Shown here piece by piece: positions 36,958 through 46,506 of a stretch of DNA of 64,000 nt (position 1 is the stretch's first letter; each line of letters begins with the position of its first letter). The DNA lies in assembly GCF_046736345.1 (NCBI RefSeq), contig NZ_CP157210.1:434001-498000 (forward strand). Reading direction: 5' to 3'. A program made the position numbers and the translations under genes. This DNA is from Hyphococcus formosus. GTDB lineage: Bacteria > Pseudomonadota > Alphaproteobacteria > Caulobacterales > Parvularculaceae. The notes beneath the pieces were generated by a model that was not told the DNA's origin, did not search any database, and worked only from the letters and a program-made list of their open reading frames with translations.

Positions 36958-37650
36958 CTACAGGCGCGCATTGAGTTGATAACCAGGGCGATAACGGAGC
37001 GTCATGGTTGTAATGAAAATGTCATCAAGCCAAGTCGTGCGATCAACCGTAAAGAGCGCGGCACCAATATCTATTTCAAAGGCCTCTGCCTCTCTTTTGG
37101 AAGCGGCGCTTGCGGAAAAGACCACATCGCCGTTTGAATAGGGGACTTTGCGGATGAGCCATTCATTAGCGCTGATCTCATCAAGTGGTGCACTGATGAT
37201 TTCGGGTGCGGCGGCAAGGTTCACCCATCGATCTTCAACCGCATATACGCGGCGGTCGCTCAAATGCGCCGTTACAAGATGGAATAGTTTTTCGCCTTGA
37301 CCGAGGTGTAATTTCGCCGTGATATGATCTGGTGCACGCTTTATCTCTTTCAATAAAATATGCGGCCGATAGCTGGCACCCGTTGCCTCTATCTCGTGGC
37401 GAACGATCGGGATTTTAAATGTTGTCTGGCGCGTTGGAATTTCTTTAACCCGTGTTCCCGCGCGTCGTTTGCGTTCTATCAAGCCGTCATCAGCGAGATT
37501 CTGCATGGCCCGATTTACGGTTGTGCGAGAGCAGCCATATTCGGCGGCGAGATCGGCTTCGGCAGGTATAATTGTACCCGGTTGCCATTCCCCGGACTCA
37601 ATCCGTTCACGAATGGCCTTCCTGATTGAGTGGTGGTTGATTACGTTCAT
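36958..37650 (-). CDS. hutC: histidine utilization repressor HutC (GntR family)
   Basis: A 230-residue GntR/UTRA repressor that releases hut operators on binding urocanate. The winged helix covers residues 1-75 (IIPAEADLAAEYGCSRTTVNRAM) and the UTRA domain about 90-228. VEDRWVNLAAAPE and GYQLNARL-type segments are typical of HutC. Its ATG overlaps the hutF stop (ATGA, 37647-37650), so it is cotranscribed with hutF and likely represses both hut operons and itself from the 39018-39097 region. Confidence 0.93.
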   Translation of the reverse strand: MNVINHHSIRKAIRERIESGEWQPGTIIPAEADLAAEYGCSRTTVNRAMQNLADDGLIERKRRAGTRVKEIPTRQTTFKIPIVRHEIEATGASYRPHILLKEIKRAPDHITAKLHLGQGEKLFHLVTAHLSDRRVYAVEDRWVNLAAAPEIISAPLDEISANEWLIRKVPYSNGDVVFSASAASKREAEAFEIDIGAALFTVDRTTWLDDIFITTMTLRYRPGYQLNARL

Positions 37651-39017
37651 AAGGATTTTCGAAGATTTTGAATGACGGAAAGAAAATTATTGCGAATTGT
37701 GTCTCGATCTTTATGTCTGCCATTACGTACCACATGTCGGCCTGCGGACCAGACATTGTCGACGAAACGATCATCATGGGCAAAAATCCAGCTGTCTAAA
37801 ATTTGATTGCCGACCAATCCCTCGAGCTCAGTCCCGCCGGTTTTAAGCGAGATCAGGTCCGCGAAGAAGCCCGTCGCGATTTCCCCTGCATTTCGACCGA
37901 TCGCCCTTGCGCCTGTCTGCGCCGCGTGCTGGTACAAAAACCGACCGCAGGACCCGTTCACCCCGGCGAGCACGTTTCGTCGTCTGTTGTGAAGCCGTTG
38001 GCTGTATTCCAACAGCCGTAATTCTTCCGTCAAGGAAATACGAATATTTGAGTCGCTTCCAACGCAAAAATTTCCGCCGGCGCGAATGAACTCTGGCGCA
38101 CTGAAGATGCCGTCACCCAGATTTGCCTCTGTTATAGGGCATAAACCAACGGATGCATTTGACGTCGTGATCGATTTTATCTCGTCTGCGTTCATATGAG
38201 TCGCGTGAACAAGGCACCATTTGTCATCCAAGACTACATTGTTAGCCAGCCACTCTACAGGGCGCGCGCCCAATGCCTCCTTGGCGTCTTCGACCTCCGC
38301 TGTTTGTTCCGCGATGTGGATATGGACCGGTCCGTCGGTGCAAAGAGCAATTGCGCTGCTTAGCGCTTCTTTGTTGACGGCTCTTAACGAGTGCGGCGCA
38401 ACGCCGAGGGTGAAATCTTGCGGTAGGTCCGTCAGGGCTGATTTGGATTTTTCAAATAGCGACGAAAATTGATCAATGCTGCATCTAAAACGGCCTTGCT
38501 CTTCCGTTAGGGGACGATCATCGAAACCGCCGCGCATATAAAGAACGGGAAGGTGCGTGAAGCCGATACCAGTTTGATTTGCTGCATCGAATAACCGAGC
38601 GGAAATTTCAGAAATATCTGCATATGGTTTTCCGTCAATTTGATGGTGCAGATAGTGGAACTCTCCGATCGACGTGAACCCGGCCTCTAACGATTCTAGT
38701 TGGACTTGCGCGGCGATAGATTGAATGTCGTCGGGGCTGAGGTGTGCCAGAAACCGATACATCAACTCCCGCCAACTCCAGAAATCATCTTTGTTTCTGG
38801 CGCTACGGTGCTCGGTCAGTCCAGCCATTGCCCGCTGAAAGGAGTGGCTGTGAACATTCGCCATACCGGGCAGAAGCACGTCGACAATTTCATCGCTTGC
38901 TTCGGGGCTGCCATGTCGCAAAGCGCTGATCGTGCCATCAGGATCGATAGATACGGACAGGTTCTCTACCCATCCGTCACTTGTGAGCACCTGTTTTGCG
39001 TGGATCGTCTGTTTCAC
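37647..39017 (-). CDS. hutF: formimidoylglutamate deiminase HutF
   Basis: A 456-residue metal-dependent amidohydrolase that converts N-formimino-glutamate to N-formyl-glutamate plus ammonia, the step that feeds HutG. Metal-binding motifs are NVHSHSFQRAMAG (HxH), HIHIAEQTAEVEDA, LVHATHMN and the late Asp in VGSDSNIRISL. Length and the order of motifs match HutF rather than guanine deaminase or HutI. First gene of the leftward hutFC operon. Confidence 0.94.
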   Translation of the reverse strand: MKQTIHAKQVLTSDGWVENLSVSIDPDGTISALRHGSPEASDEIVDVLLPGMANVHSHSFQRAMAGLTEHRSARNKDDFWSWRELMYRFLAHLSPDDIQSIAAQVQLESLEAGFTSIGEFHYLHHQIDGKPYADISEISARLFDAANQTGIGFTHLPVLYMRGGFDDRPLTEEQGRFRCSIDQFSSLFEKSKSALTDLPQDFTLGVAPHSLRAVNKEALSSAIALCTDGPVHIHIAEQTAEVEDAKEALGARPVEWLANNVVLDDKWCLVHATHMNADEIKSITTSNASVGLCPITEANLGDGIFSAPEFIRAGGNFCVGSDSNIRISLTEELRLLEYSQRLHNRRRNVLAGVNGSCGRFLYQHAAQTGARAIGRNAGEIATGFFADLISLKTGGTELEGLVGNQILDSWIFAHDDRFVDNVWSAGRHVVRNGRHKDRDTIRNNFLSVIQNLRKSL

Positions 39018-39097
39018 TTGTACCTTCGATTAATATGTGCATACATAATATACTAAAGAGCAGACATATCAAGCACAGTTTCATTGGTGGAGGGTAA
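39018..39097. promoter_or_regulatory. divergent hut promoter region with candidate HutC operator
   Basis: This 80-base region drives hutF-hutC leftward and hutHGU rightward. A candidate -10 for hutH is TATACT (39049-39054). Just upstream, TGTGCATACA (39036-39045) has the TGT-N4-ACA form expected of a HutC half-palindrome, and TATG-TG-CATA (39034-39043) overlaps it. A repressor bound here would block the promoter. The ribosome site GGAGGG (39088-39093) precedes the hutH ATG closely. Confidence 0.5.
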
Positions 39098-40636
39098 ATG
39101 GCGATCCTACTGGAGCCCGGCAAAGCATCGCTTTCAGTTCTCGAAAAGCTATATCGAGAGGGGGCTGCGTTCCGTCTGGACCGTGCGTCAAAAGAGGGAA
39201 TTGAAAGCGCAGCGCAGCGGGTGGCGGAAACCGCGCAGGGTAACGCGCCGATTTATGGAGTGAACACCGGGTTCGGGAAACTCGCGTCAGTTCGGATCGC
39301 TGCTGACGATATTGAAACGCTGCAACGAAACCTGATTCTATCCCATAGCGCCGGTACTGGTGTGCCGCTTTCGCGCAATGTGACGCGATTAATCATGGCA
39401 CTGAAATTATTGTCACTCGGTCGTGGTGCGTCGGGGATTCGTTGGGAAATCGTCGAATTGATCGAGGCGTTTATAAACGCGGATATTACGCCGGTTGTGC
39501 CCGCGCAAGGTTCGGTTGGTGCTTCTGGTGATCTCGCGCCGCTGGCGCATATGACTGCAGCATTGATCGGTGAGGGCGAGGTGTTTTATCGGGGCGATAG
39601 AGTGCCCGCGAGAAAGGCAATGGATGACGCTGGCGTGCGTCCGATCGTGTTGACTGCGAAAGAAGGCCTCGCGATGATCAACGGTACCCAAGTATCGACT
39701 GCGTTGGCATTGGCTGGTTTATTCGATGCTTGGCGAACTGTGACGGCTTCAATCGCAACCAGCGCGCTTTCAATTGATGCGGCGATGGGAACTGCTGCAC
39801 CTTTTCATGATGAGATACATCAGTTGCGTGGCCATCGCGGTCAAATTGAGGTGGCGGCGCGATTGCGGTCTTTGTTGGATGGCTCGGAAATTGTTTCGAG
39901 CCATTCTGAGCGTGATGAAAGGGTACAGGATCCATATTGTCTACGCTGCCAACCGCAAGTGGTCGGTGCGTGTTTGGATCTTTTACGGCAAGCGGCACGA
40001 ACACTCGAAGTAGAGGCAAATGCAGTCACGGATAACCCTCTTGTTCTTGGGGACGGAAACATTGTCTCTGGCGGAAATTTCCATGCGGAGCCTGTGGCAT
40101 TTGCCGCAGACCAAATTGCGATCGCAGTATCTGAGGCGGGTTCGATTTCTCAACGGCGTATATCGTTATTGGTAGATCCAAGCTTGAGTTATGGATTGCC
40201 CGCCTTCCTGACACCGACGCCGGGTTTGAATTCAGGTTTGATGATCGCCGAGGTGACTTCAGCCGCTTTGATGAGTGAAAATAAAGCGCTGGCGAACCCG
40301 CGGTCTGTGGATTCGACGCCGACTTCAGCCAATCAGGAAGACCATGTTTCTATGGCATGCCATGGCGCGAGGCGGCTCGGCGATATGACGCAAAATCTAG
40401 CGCGTATCGTCGCGATTGAGGCCATGGCCGGCGCGCAGGGCGTAGAATTACGTTCGCCGCTGAAAACCAGTCCAAAATTAAATGAGATTATTGGGGCAAT
40501 TCGTGAACGCTGCCCCAAACTCGATAAAGATCGTATGCTGAATGACGATATAGAATCGCTAAAATCGCTTGTCCTTGACGGCGACGTATTAAGCAATCCT
40601 GCCAATACAGTCGAGTTGGTCGTAGGCTCGTCATGA
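39098..40636 (+). CDS. hutH: histidine ammonia-lyase
   Basis: Deaminates histidine to urocanate, first step of histidine breakdown. The MIO prosthetic group forms from A142-S143-G144 in GSVGASGDLAPLAHM. VNTGFGKLA with the catalytic Tyr region and QDPYCLRCQPQVVG are intact. Length 512 is normal. The stop overlaps the hutG start by four bases. Confidence 0.97.
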   Translation: MAILLEPGKASLSVLEKLYREGAAFRLDRASKEGIESAAQRVAETAQGNAPIYGVNTGFGKLASVRIAADDIETLQRNLILSHSAGTGVPLSRNVTRLIMALKLLSLGRGASGIRWEIVELIEAFINADITPVVPAQGSVGASGDLAPLAHMTAALIGEGEVFYRGDRVPARKAMDDAGVRPIVLTAKEGLAMINGTQVSTALALAGLFDAWRTVTASIATSALSIDAAMGTAAPFHDEIHQLRGHRGQIEVAARLRSLLDGSEIVSSHSERDERVQDPYCLRCQPQVVGACLDLLRQAARTLEVEANAVTDNPLVLGDGNIVSGGNFHAEPVAFAADQIAIAVSEAGSISQRRISLLVDPSLSYGLPAFLTPTPGLNSGLMIAEVTSAALMSENKALANPRSVDSTPTSANQEDHVSMACHGARRLGDMTQNLARIVAIEAMAGAQGVELRSPLKTSPKLNEIIGAIRERCPKLDKDRMLNDDIESLKSLVLDGDVLSNPANTVELVVGSS

Positions 40637-41445
40637 ACCCCGTCACCGTTCAGCAGGGAACAAGCCCTATCATTTTAGGCCAACCCCATTGCGGTACATA
40701 TTTGCCGGATGATATTATTGGGCAATTGAATGAAAACGGTCGTCAATTATTGGATACGGATTGGCATGTCGATCAACTATATGATGGCGTGTTCAAGCGC
40801 GCGAGTATTGTTCGCGCAAATTTTCATCGATATGTAATTGATGCTAATCGAGATCCGTCAGGGCAAAGCCTATATCCCGGTCAAAATACAACTAGCCTTG
40901 TGCCGATTATTGACTTTGAGAATAAACCTATTTGGAGAGTAGACCCTACACCCGAACAAATCGAAAAGCGTCGCGCGCAATTTCACGCAGCTTATCATGA
41001 CGCCTTAGCCAAAGAAGTAGATCGCGTTAAAGCGATCCACGGTGTTGCCGTGGTTTATGACTGTCATTCTATCCGGTCAGCACTTCCATTTCTATTTGAC
41101 GGTGTTCTTCCCGACCTAAATATCGGCACGAATAATGGGACGACATGCAGCGCTGCATTAGAGCGTGCGGTTGAACAGATCTGCGCGGCGTCAGAACAAT
41201 TTTCTTCTGTATTGAATGGCCGATTTAAGGGCGGGTGGACAACGCGCCATTATGGAAATCCAAAGTCAGGCGTGCACGCCATCCAGATGGAAATTGCGCA
41301 ATCTTGTTACCTTTCGAGCGAGGCACCGCCTTTTGAGTTTGATCCAACAAAGGCGACGAGCTTACGCGCGATATTAGAGAAAATTCTTCGGCAAATTGAT
41401 GAAATTGCTCGGCATACGACATTAGAGGAAACGGCAAATGATTGA
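40633..41445 (+). CDS. hutG: N-formylglutamate deformylase (amidohydrolase) HutG
   Basis: A 270-residue hydrolase that releases formate from N-formyl-glutamate to give glutamate, the last step of the five-step route. Family motifs are QPHCGTYLPDDI at the N-terminus, DANRDPSGQSLYPGQN, and VVYDCHSIRSALPFLFDG. The presence of both HutF and this HutG type shows the deiminase route rather than the formiminoglutamase route. It overlaps hutH by four bases and hutU by eight. Confidence 0.94.
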   Translation: MNPVTVQQGTSPIILGQPHCGTYLPDDIIGQLNENGRQLLDTDWHVDQLYDGVFKRASIVRANFHRYVIDANRDPSGQSLYPGQNTTSLVPIIDFENKPIWRVDPTPEQIEKRRAQFHAAYHDALAKEVDRVKAIHGVAVVYDCHSIRSALPFLFDGVLPDLNIGTNNGTTCSAALERAVEQICAASEQFSSVLNGRFKGGWTTRHYGNPKSGVHAIQMEIAQSCYLSSEAPPFEFDPTKATSLRAILEKILRQIDEIARHTTLEETAND

Positions 41446-43105
41446 TCGATTGAAAAACAAGCGCGACGTTAAAAGTCCGATCGGACCTGAATTGAATTGC
41501 CGAAGTTGGACAACCGAAGCCCCATATCGGATGCTGCATAATAATCTCGACCGCGAGGTTGCGGAAAATCCCGATGAATTAGTGATCTATGGTGGTATCG
41601 GTCGCGCCGCCAGAAGTTGGCAAGACTTTGATGCAATCGCCAGTAGTTTGAAGAGCCTTGGTGAAGACGAGACATTATTGGTTCAATCCGGAAAGCCCGT
41701 TGGTGTTTTTCAAACACACAAGGACGCGCCGCGTGTTTTGATTGCAAATTCCAACCTTGTTCCCCATTGGGCAAATTGGGATAAATTCAATGAGCTCGAT
41801 AAAAAAGGCCTGATGATGTACGGCCAAATGACTGCGGGGTCATGGATCTATATCGGGACCCAAGGCATCGTTCAGGGTACATATGAAACCTTTGTAGAAG
41901 CGGGACGGCAACATTATAATGGTGATTTGAAGGGGCGCTGGGTGTTGACCGGTGGTCTAGGGGGAATGGGCGGTGCGCAACCATTGGCGGCCGTTATGGC
42001 GGGGGCTTGCTGTCTGGCGGTTGAGTGCAATCCAGATAGTATCGATTTCCGATTGCGCACGCGTTATCTCGATGAGCGGGCGGACAACCTGGACGATGCG
42101 CTTGCTATGATTGAAAAATGGACCGCCGCGGGGGAGGCGAAGTCAGTTGGGCTTTGTGCCAATGCGGCAGATATTTTTCCTGAATTGGTCCGCAGGAATA
42201 TCCGGCCTGACTTGGTGACCGATCAAACATCCGCACACGATCCGGTAAATGGATATTTGCCAATCGGTTGGAGCATGAGTGAATGGCGTGAGAAACGCGA
42301 AAAAGAACCGGCGCTTGTCGCGAATGCCGCAAAAGAATCCATGCGAAGACAAGTCGAGGCGATGTTAGCTTTTGCCGAGCGCGGCATTCCCACATTCGAC
42401 TACGGTAATAATATCCGCCAGATGGCATTTGAAGAGGGGCTAGAGAACGCGTTTGATTTTCCGGGTTTTGTTCCGGCCTATATCCGTCCTCAGTTCTGCC
42501 GCGGCGTAGGCCCTTTCCGTTGGGCAGCGCTGTCGGGAGATCCAGAAGATATTTACCGTACGGATGAAAAGGTCAAAGAATTGCTGCCGGATAATAAACA
42601 CCTTCATAATTGGCTCGATATGGCCCGTGAGCGTATCGCATTTCAGGGTTTGCCTGCGCGAATTTGCTGGGTTGGACTCGGCGATCGTGACCGGCTTGGA
42701 TTAGCGTTTAATGAAATGGTCGCCAGCGGAGAGTTGAATGCGCCGGTCGTTATTGGCCGGGATCACCTCGATAGTGGGTCTGTTGCAAGTCCGAACCGCG
42801 AGACGGAGGCAATGCAGGACGGCTCCGATGCGGTTTCAGATTGGCCGCTGCTGAACGCGCTTTTGAATACGGCATCGGGCGCGACTTGGGTGTCATTACA
42901 TCATGGGGGAGGGGTTGGTATGGGCTTCTCGCAGCATGCCGGAATGGTCATTGTTGCTGATGGAACTGAGGACGCGGCAAGGCGTTTGAAGCGGGTTCTT
43001 TGGAACGATCCAGCGACTGGCGTTATGAGGCATGCTGACGCGGGCTATGGCGATGCAATCGCCTGTGCGCGTGAGAAGTCACTGAATTTACCCGGAATTT
43101 TCTAG
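41438..43105 (+). CDS. hutU: urocanate hydratase
   Basis: A 555-residue NAD-dependent hydratase converting urocanate to imidazolone propionate. Family segments are GRAARSWQDFD, GWVLTGGLGGMGGAQPLA-like nucleotide loop (RWVLTGGLGGMGGAQPLAA), and LPARICWVGLGDRDRLGL near the catalytic Cys. The C-terminal HHGGGVGMGFSQHAGM is intact. It is the last gene of the rightward operon: no hutI follows, so imidazolone propionate must be processed by an enzyme coded elsewhere. Confidence 0.97.
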   Translation: MIDRLKNKRDVKSPIGPELNCRSWTTEAPYRMLHNNLDREVAENPDELVIYGGIGRAARSWQDFDAIASSLKSLGEDETLLVQSGKPVGVFQTHKDAPRVLIANSNLVPHWANWDKFNELDKKGLMMYGQMTAGSWIYIGTQGIVQGTYETFVEAGRQHYNGDLKGRWVLTGGLGGMGGAQPLAAVMAGACCLAVECNPDSIDFRLRTRYLDERADNLDDALAMIEKWTAAGEAKSVGLCANAADIFPELVRRNIRPDLVTDQTSAHDPVNGYLPIGWSMSEWREKREKEPALVANAAKESMRRQVEAMLAFAERGIPTFDYGNNIRQMAFEEGLENAFDFPGFVPAYIRPQFCRGVGPFRWAALSGDPEDIYRTDEKVKELLPDNKHLHNWLDMARERIAFQGLPARICWVGLGDRDRLGLAFNEMVASGELNAPVVIGRDHLDSGSVASPNRETEAMQDGSDAVSDWPLLNALLNTASGATWVSLHHGGGVGMGFSQHAGMVIVADGTEDAARRLKRVLWNDPATGVMRHADAGYGDAIACAREKSLNLPGIF

Positions 43106-43225
43106 TAACTTTGCGAAAAATACCTATTTAATTGATGTGTTGCAGCAAATGCGACCATAGCGCTTGCTGTCTGGCGGTCGTTTAACTATCCCTTTGCCGA
43201 TAAATTTCAGCGACTGGGAAGTTTT

Positions 43226-44461
43226 ATGTCAGGTCTGTTAGAGCCATCCTCGAAAGTTGTAATAATTGGTGCCGGTCATGCTGGCGGGTCTGTGGCGGCC
43301 TTTCTCCGTCAATTTGGATTTGAGGACGCGATTACGCTGATTGGTGATGAAAGTGCGGCACCGTATCAACGTCCGCCCTTGTCCAAGGCGTGGTTATCTG
43401 GTGAGACCGATATCGAGACATTATCCCTTCGCCCAAATGAGTGGTATGCGGATAATAATGTTACGCTGAAATTAGGCGTCTCGGCGAATGCGATTGACCG
43501 CGACAACAAAACGGTGGCGGTGAGCGACGGTAGCAATGTCGATTATGATGTTCTGGTAATCGCGACAGGTGCATGCCCGCGCTGGACGGGGGCCGAAGGC
43601 GAAAACCTAAAGAACGTATATAGCTTGCGGACCGTGGAAGATGCGGAAGCGCTGAAAAATGCGATATCGCCCGGCGGGCAGGCTGCTTTGATCGGCGCTG
43701 GATATATCGGTCTTGAAGTTGCCGCGTCCTTGCGAAAAGCCGGCATTAAGGCAACCGTGATTGAACGCGAATCCCGTTCTTTGGCCCGTGTTGCGAGTGA
43801 ACCGATCGCGAGCTTCTTAGAGGATTACCATCGGGCGCAAGGTGTCAAATTCCTATTCGATAAGGAAGTCGAAAAATTCGCAGGCGACGGCAGCGTCAAT
43901 GCGCTCGAGTTAAAGGACGGCTCAAAGATCGATTGTGATATCGCTGTAGTCGGCATCGGTGTTGTGCCAAATGATGCTATTGCGCGCGATGCGGGGCTTG
44001 AGTGCGGGAATGGAATAATTGTGGACATAGATGCCCGTAGTTCCGACCCGTCGATTTTCGCTATAGGCGACGTGTCTTATCGCCCGGTGCCGCATTATGA
44101 TTGCACGTTTCGTCTCGAAAGTGTGCCCAATGCGCTTGAGCAATCACGGCGCGTCGCCGCTGTGCTTTGCGGACGTCCCGCACCGGCACCAGAAATACCG
44201 TGGTTCTGGTCTGATCAATTTGATCTGAAAATCCAGATCGCGGGCCTTACCCTAGACTGCGATGAAATCGTGACGCGGGGCGATCCTGCGAGCAAAAAAT
44301 TTGCGGTTTTTCACCTTCGAAAAGGGGTGATTCGCGCCGTTGAGGCCGTTAACGCGGCACCGGAATTCATGATGGGGAAAAAGCTCATCGGCCAAGAGGC
44401 ATCGGTCGATGCCTCTAAGTTGGGCGATATTTCGGTTTCAATGAAAGAAATCGCCAGTTAA
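43226..44461 (+). CDS. FAD/NAD(P)-dependent ferredoxin reductase-type oxidoreductase
   Basis: A 411-residue two-nucleotide-domain flavoprotein of the rhodocoxin/putidaredoxin reductase type. The FAD motif is VIIGAGHAGGSVAAFL (about residues 12-27), then PYQRPPLSKAWLSG, a family signature. The NAD(P)H motif is AALIGAGYIGLEVAASL, and FAIGDV binds FAD ribityl. A C-terminal reductase domain follows (WFWSDQFDLKIQIAG). It would pass electrons to a 2Fe-2S ferredoxin serving a P450 or dioxygenase, none of which is in this window. No operon partner; 120 bases after hutU. Confidence 0.92.
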   Translation: MSGLLEPSSKVVIIGAGHAGGSVAAFLRQFGFEDAITLIGDESAAPYQRPPLSKAWLSGETDIETLSLRPNEWYADNNVTLKLGVSANAIDRDNKTVAVSDGSNVDYDVLVIATGACPRWTGAEGENLKNVYSLRTVEDAEALKNAISPGGQAALIGAGYIGLEVAASLRKAGIKATVIERESRSLARVASEPIASFLEDYHRAQGVKFLFDKEVEKFAGDGSVNALELKDGSKIDCDIAVVGIGVVPNDAIARDAGLECGNGIIVDIDARSSDPSIFAIGDVSYRPVPHYDCTFRLESVPNALEQSRRVAAVLCGRPAPAPEIPWFWSDQFDLKIQIAGLTLDCDEIVTRGDPASKKFAVFHLRKGVIRAVEAVNAAPEFMMGKKLIGQEASVDASKLGDISVSMKEIAS

Positions 44462-44473
44462 ATAGCTCTGGCA

Positions 44474-44505
44474 TATATGGCAGCCGTATTTTTAGTTGCC
44501 ATATA
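44474..44505 (+). other. hairpin between the reductase gene and tRNA-Leu
   Basis: TATATGGCA / TGCCATATA, perfect 9-base arms with a 14-base loop that itself contains five T. No T-run follows the second arm, so it is a poor intrinsic terminator. It may still end the reductase transcript or mark a protein site before the tRNA. Confidence 0.35.
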
Positions 44506-44533
44506 GTGCGGGCCTATGTTTATTGGCCCGAAC

Positions 44534-44619
44534 GCGGACGTGGTGGAATTGGTATACACAACAGACTTAAAATCTGTCGAGCTACGCTCATGCGGGTTCA
44601 AGTCCCGCCGTCCGCACCA
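44534..44619 (+). tRNA. tRNA-Leu (TAA)
   Basis: An 86-base class II tRNA with long variable arm and encoded CCA. Acceptor GCGGACG/CGTCCGC, anticodon stem ACAGA/TCTGT with loop CTTAAAA, anticodon TAA, T-arm GCGGG-TTCAAGT-CCCGC. Confidence 0.95.
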
Positions 44620-44663
44620 ATCCTAGAAAAACCCTGAAATTGAATGGCAGCAGATGCAGCTAT

Positions 44664-46346
44664 TCATGTCCCGTAGCGGATTTTGCCGCCAACAATTGTT
44701 TTCATGATTTCGGTTTTGGGAATGTCACGTACCGATACGGACGTAATGTCTCTGTCCATAATGGTGATATCAGCGAGGAAGCCCGGCGTTAGCTGCCCGG
44801 TAATTTTCTCTTGAAACCCGGCATAGGCATTCTCGAGCGTGTAGGCCGTCATCGCTTGTTCTGTGGTGACTTTTTCGTCGGGTAGCCACCCTTCGGGATT
44901 AGCGCCGTCAATGGTCTGGCGAGCGATTGCAGCGTGAATACCCATGAGCGGATTCATTGGCGCAACCGGCCAATCGGAGCCAAAGGTGACATGCGCTCCA
45001 CTACGAATTAGCGCGCCAAAGGCATAGGTACCGTGCAAGCGGTCTTCGCCGATCCGGTGCACCGCCCACCGACCATCATCTATTGCGTGATATGGTTGAA
45101 CAGAGGCGATTACGCCCTGTTGGGCAAAGCGGGGAATTGAGTTCGGTCGAATGTGTTGTGCGTGTTCAATCCTGAAACGTCTGTCGCGCTGTCCATTCTG
45201 TTTTTCAACGGATTGGAAAATGTCCAAGACATCATCATTCGCTAGATCTCCAATCGCATGTACGCTTACGTGTAATCCCGCTTTATCAGCTGCTAAGACG
45301 GCCGCTTCGAGTTCATCATGCGGTATGACGCGAACACCCGAAGTTTTCATATCATCGGTGTAGTGATCATAAAAAAGGGCGGTTCGGGACCCCAAAGATC
45401 CATCAGCTAATCCTTTGACTCCGCCCCACCGTACCCAAAGGTCGCCTTTGCCTTCTTCGGTGACTGTTTCTGCGATTTTTTGCCAATCTTCTAACGGAAC
45501 CATTGAATAAAATCGCAGCCCCTTGTCACGCGCAACAGGGCTCCGCCGCAACGCTTCATGAGCACGCCAATCAATTTCCGGAATATGGACTTGAGCCACA
45601 CCATTTGCGTGGCACAAATCAATTGCGCTTCTGAGAGCAGATTCTTCGTGTTCCGCAGAAGGTTTTGGGATCACGCGCTCGACCAATGTTTTGGCATTGT
45701 CACGCAAAATACCCGTAGGTTCGCCATGTTCGTCGCGATCAATAACGCCACCATCTGGATCCGGGGTGTCACGAGTAATTCCCGCAAGACGTAGCGCGAG
45801 CGAATTTAGGAGCAAGAGGTGAAGATCGGTACGCGGAACAGCAACCGGCGTTTCGGGCGTTACGGAATCGATCCAATGCCGTGAGGGTAACTCACCCCCC
45901 ATCCGTTGCTCGTCCCAACTTTGCCCTGTAATCCATCGACCGGGATGCGAGCGTGCGGTTTCGCCAATTCGCGCGATAAAATCTGCCGGTCCACTGACAT
46001 TCAAAAGATCAGGCTGAGAAATTGCCAATGCGGCTTTCAAGAAATGAGTGTGATTATCGATAAAGGCGGGCATGCCAAACGCACCGTCTATATCAATGAT
46101 TTGTGTCTTGCGAGACGTTAGCTTTCGGACGGCATCCCCGCCGACGGCGGCGATGCGGTCACCGATAATGCCGATCGCGTCGGTTGCAGGAAATAGCGGA
46201 TTACCAGTCCAGAAGTTTCCACCCACAAGGGCGAGGTCAAGATTGGTATTCGAAGCAAGGGCGGGGTGGGTGAGCGCGAGCGCCATGCTACCGCCCAGAA
46301 ATTGGCGGCGGTGCAATTGGCCGGAGCGCATGTGTTTACGCATCAT
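44664..46346 (-). CDS. Amidohydro_3 (YtcJ/COG1574) amidohydrolase with Tat signal
   Basis: A 560-residue metal-dependent hydrolase. The leader HRRQFLGGSMALALTHPALA is a Tat signal (RRQFL) with cleavage after ALA, so the enzyme acts outside the cytoplasm. The metal motif HTH is in FIDNHTHFLKA, the late histidines are in VSVHAIGD and RIEHAQHI, and GSDWPVAPMNPLMG is the C-terminal Asp region. Family members cleave N-acyl or N-formyl bonds, but substrates are mostly unknown. It is related to the amidohydrolase at 48896-50647 on the other side of the TonB receptor gene. A TTACCC pair sits 46-71 bases upstream. Confidence 0.9.
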   Translation of the reverse strand: MMRKHMRSGQLHRRQFLGGSMALALTHPALASNTNLDLALVGGNFWTGNPLFPATDAIGIIGDRIAAVGGDAVRKLTSRKTQIIDIDGAFGMPAFIDNHTHFLKAALAISQPDLLNVSGPADFIARIGETARSHPGRWITGQSWDEQRMGGELPSRHWIDSVTPETPVAVPRTDLHLLLLNSLALRLAGITRDTPDPDGGVIDRDEHGEPTGILRDNAKTLVERVIPKPSAEHEESALRSAIDLCHANGVAQVHIPEIDWRAHEALRRSPVARDKGLRFYSMVPLEDWQKIAETVTEEGKGDLWVRWGGVKGLADGSLGSRTALFYDHYTDDMKTSGVRVIPHDELEAAVLAADKAGLHVSVHAIGDLANDDVLDIFQSVEKQNGQRDRRFRIEHAQHIRPNSIPRFAQQGVIASVQPYHAIDDGRWAVHRIGEDRLHGTYAFGALIRSGAHVTFGSDWPVAPMNPLMGIHAAIARQTIDGANPEGWLPDEKVTTEQAMTAYTLENAYAGFQEKITGQLTPGFLADITIMDRDITSVSVRDIPKTEIMKTIVGGKIRYGT

Positions 46347-46391
46347 TGCTCTATGCTCAAATTATCGCGCCTCATACGCAACTTACATGGC

Positions 46392-46417
46392 GGGTAAGGT
46401 GGCGTCCATCCGGGTAA
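46392..46417 (-). promoter_or_regulatory. TTACCC pair, site 1 (amidohydrolase side)
   Basis: GGGTAA at 46392-46397 and 46412-46417 on the plus strand, starts 20 bases apart, that is TTACCC-N14-TTACCC towards the leftward amidohydrolase gene. Both copies on the minus strand read TTACCCG. Confidence 0.6.
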
Positions 46418-46506
46418 TTCAAATGGCCCAAAGATAGAGTTTATAATCTCAATAAATTGTGCCGTAACTGACAATTCGTCGAAGCTTAATTTGGTGACAA
46501 TCATTG

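Noticed and set aside
44664..46346. The Tat-exported amidohydrolase as the missing HutI
   Set aside because: It is 560 residues, exported and of the Amidohydro_3 type, whereas HutI is a cytosolic enzyme of about 400 residues; it also lies beyond two unrelated genes.
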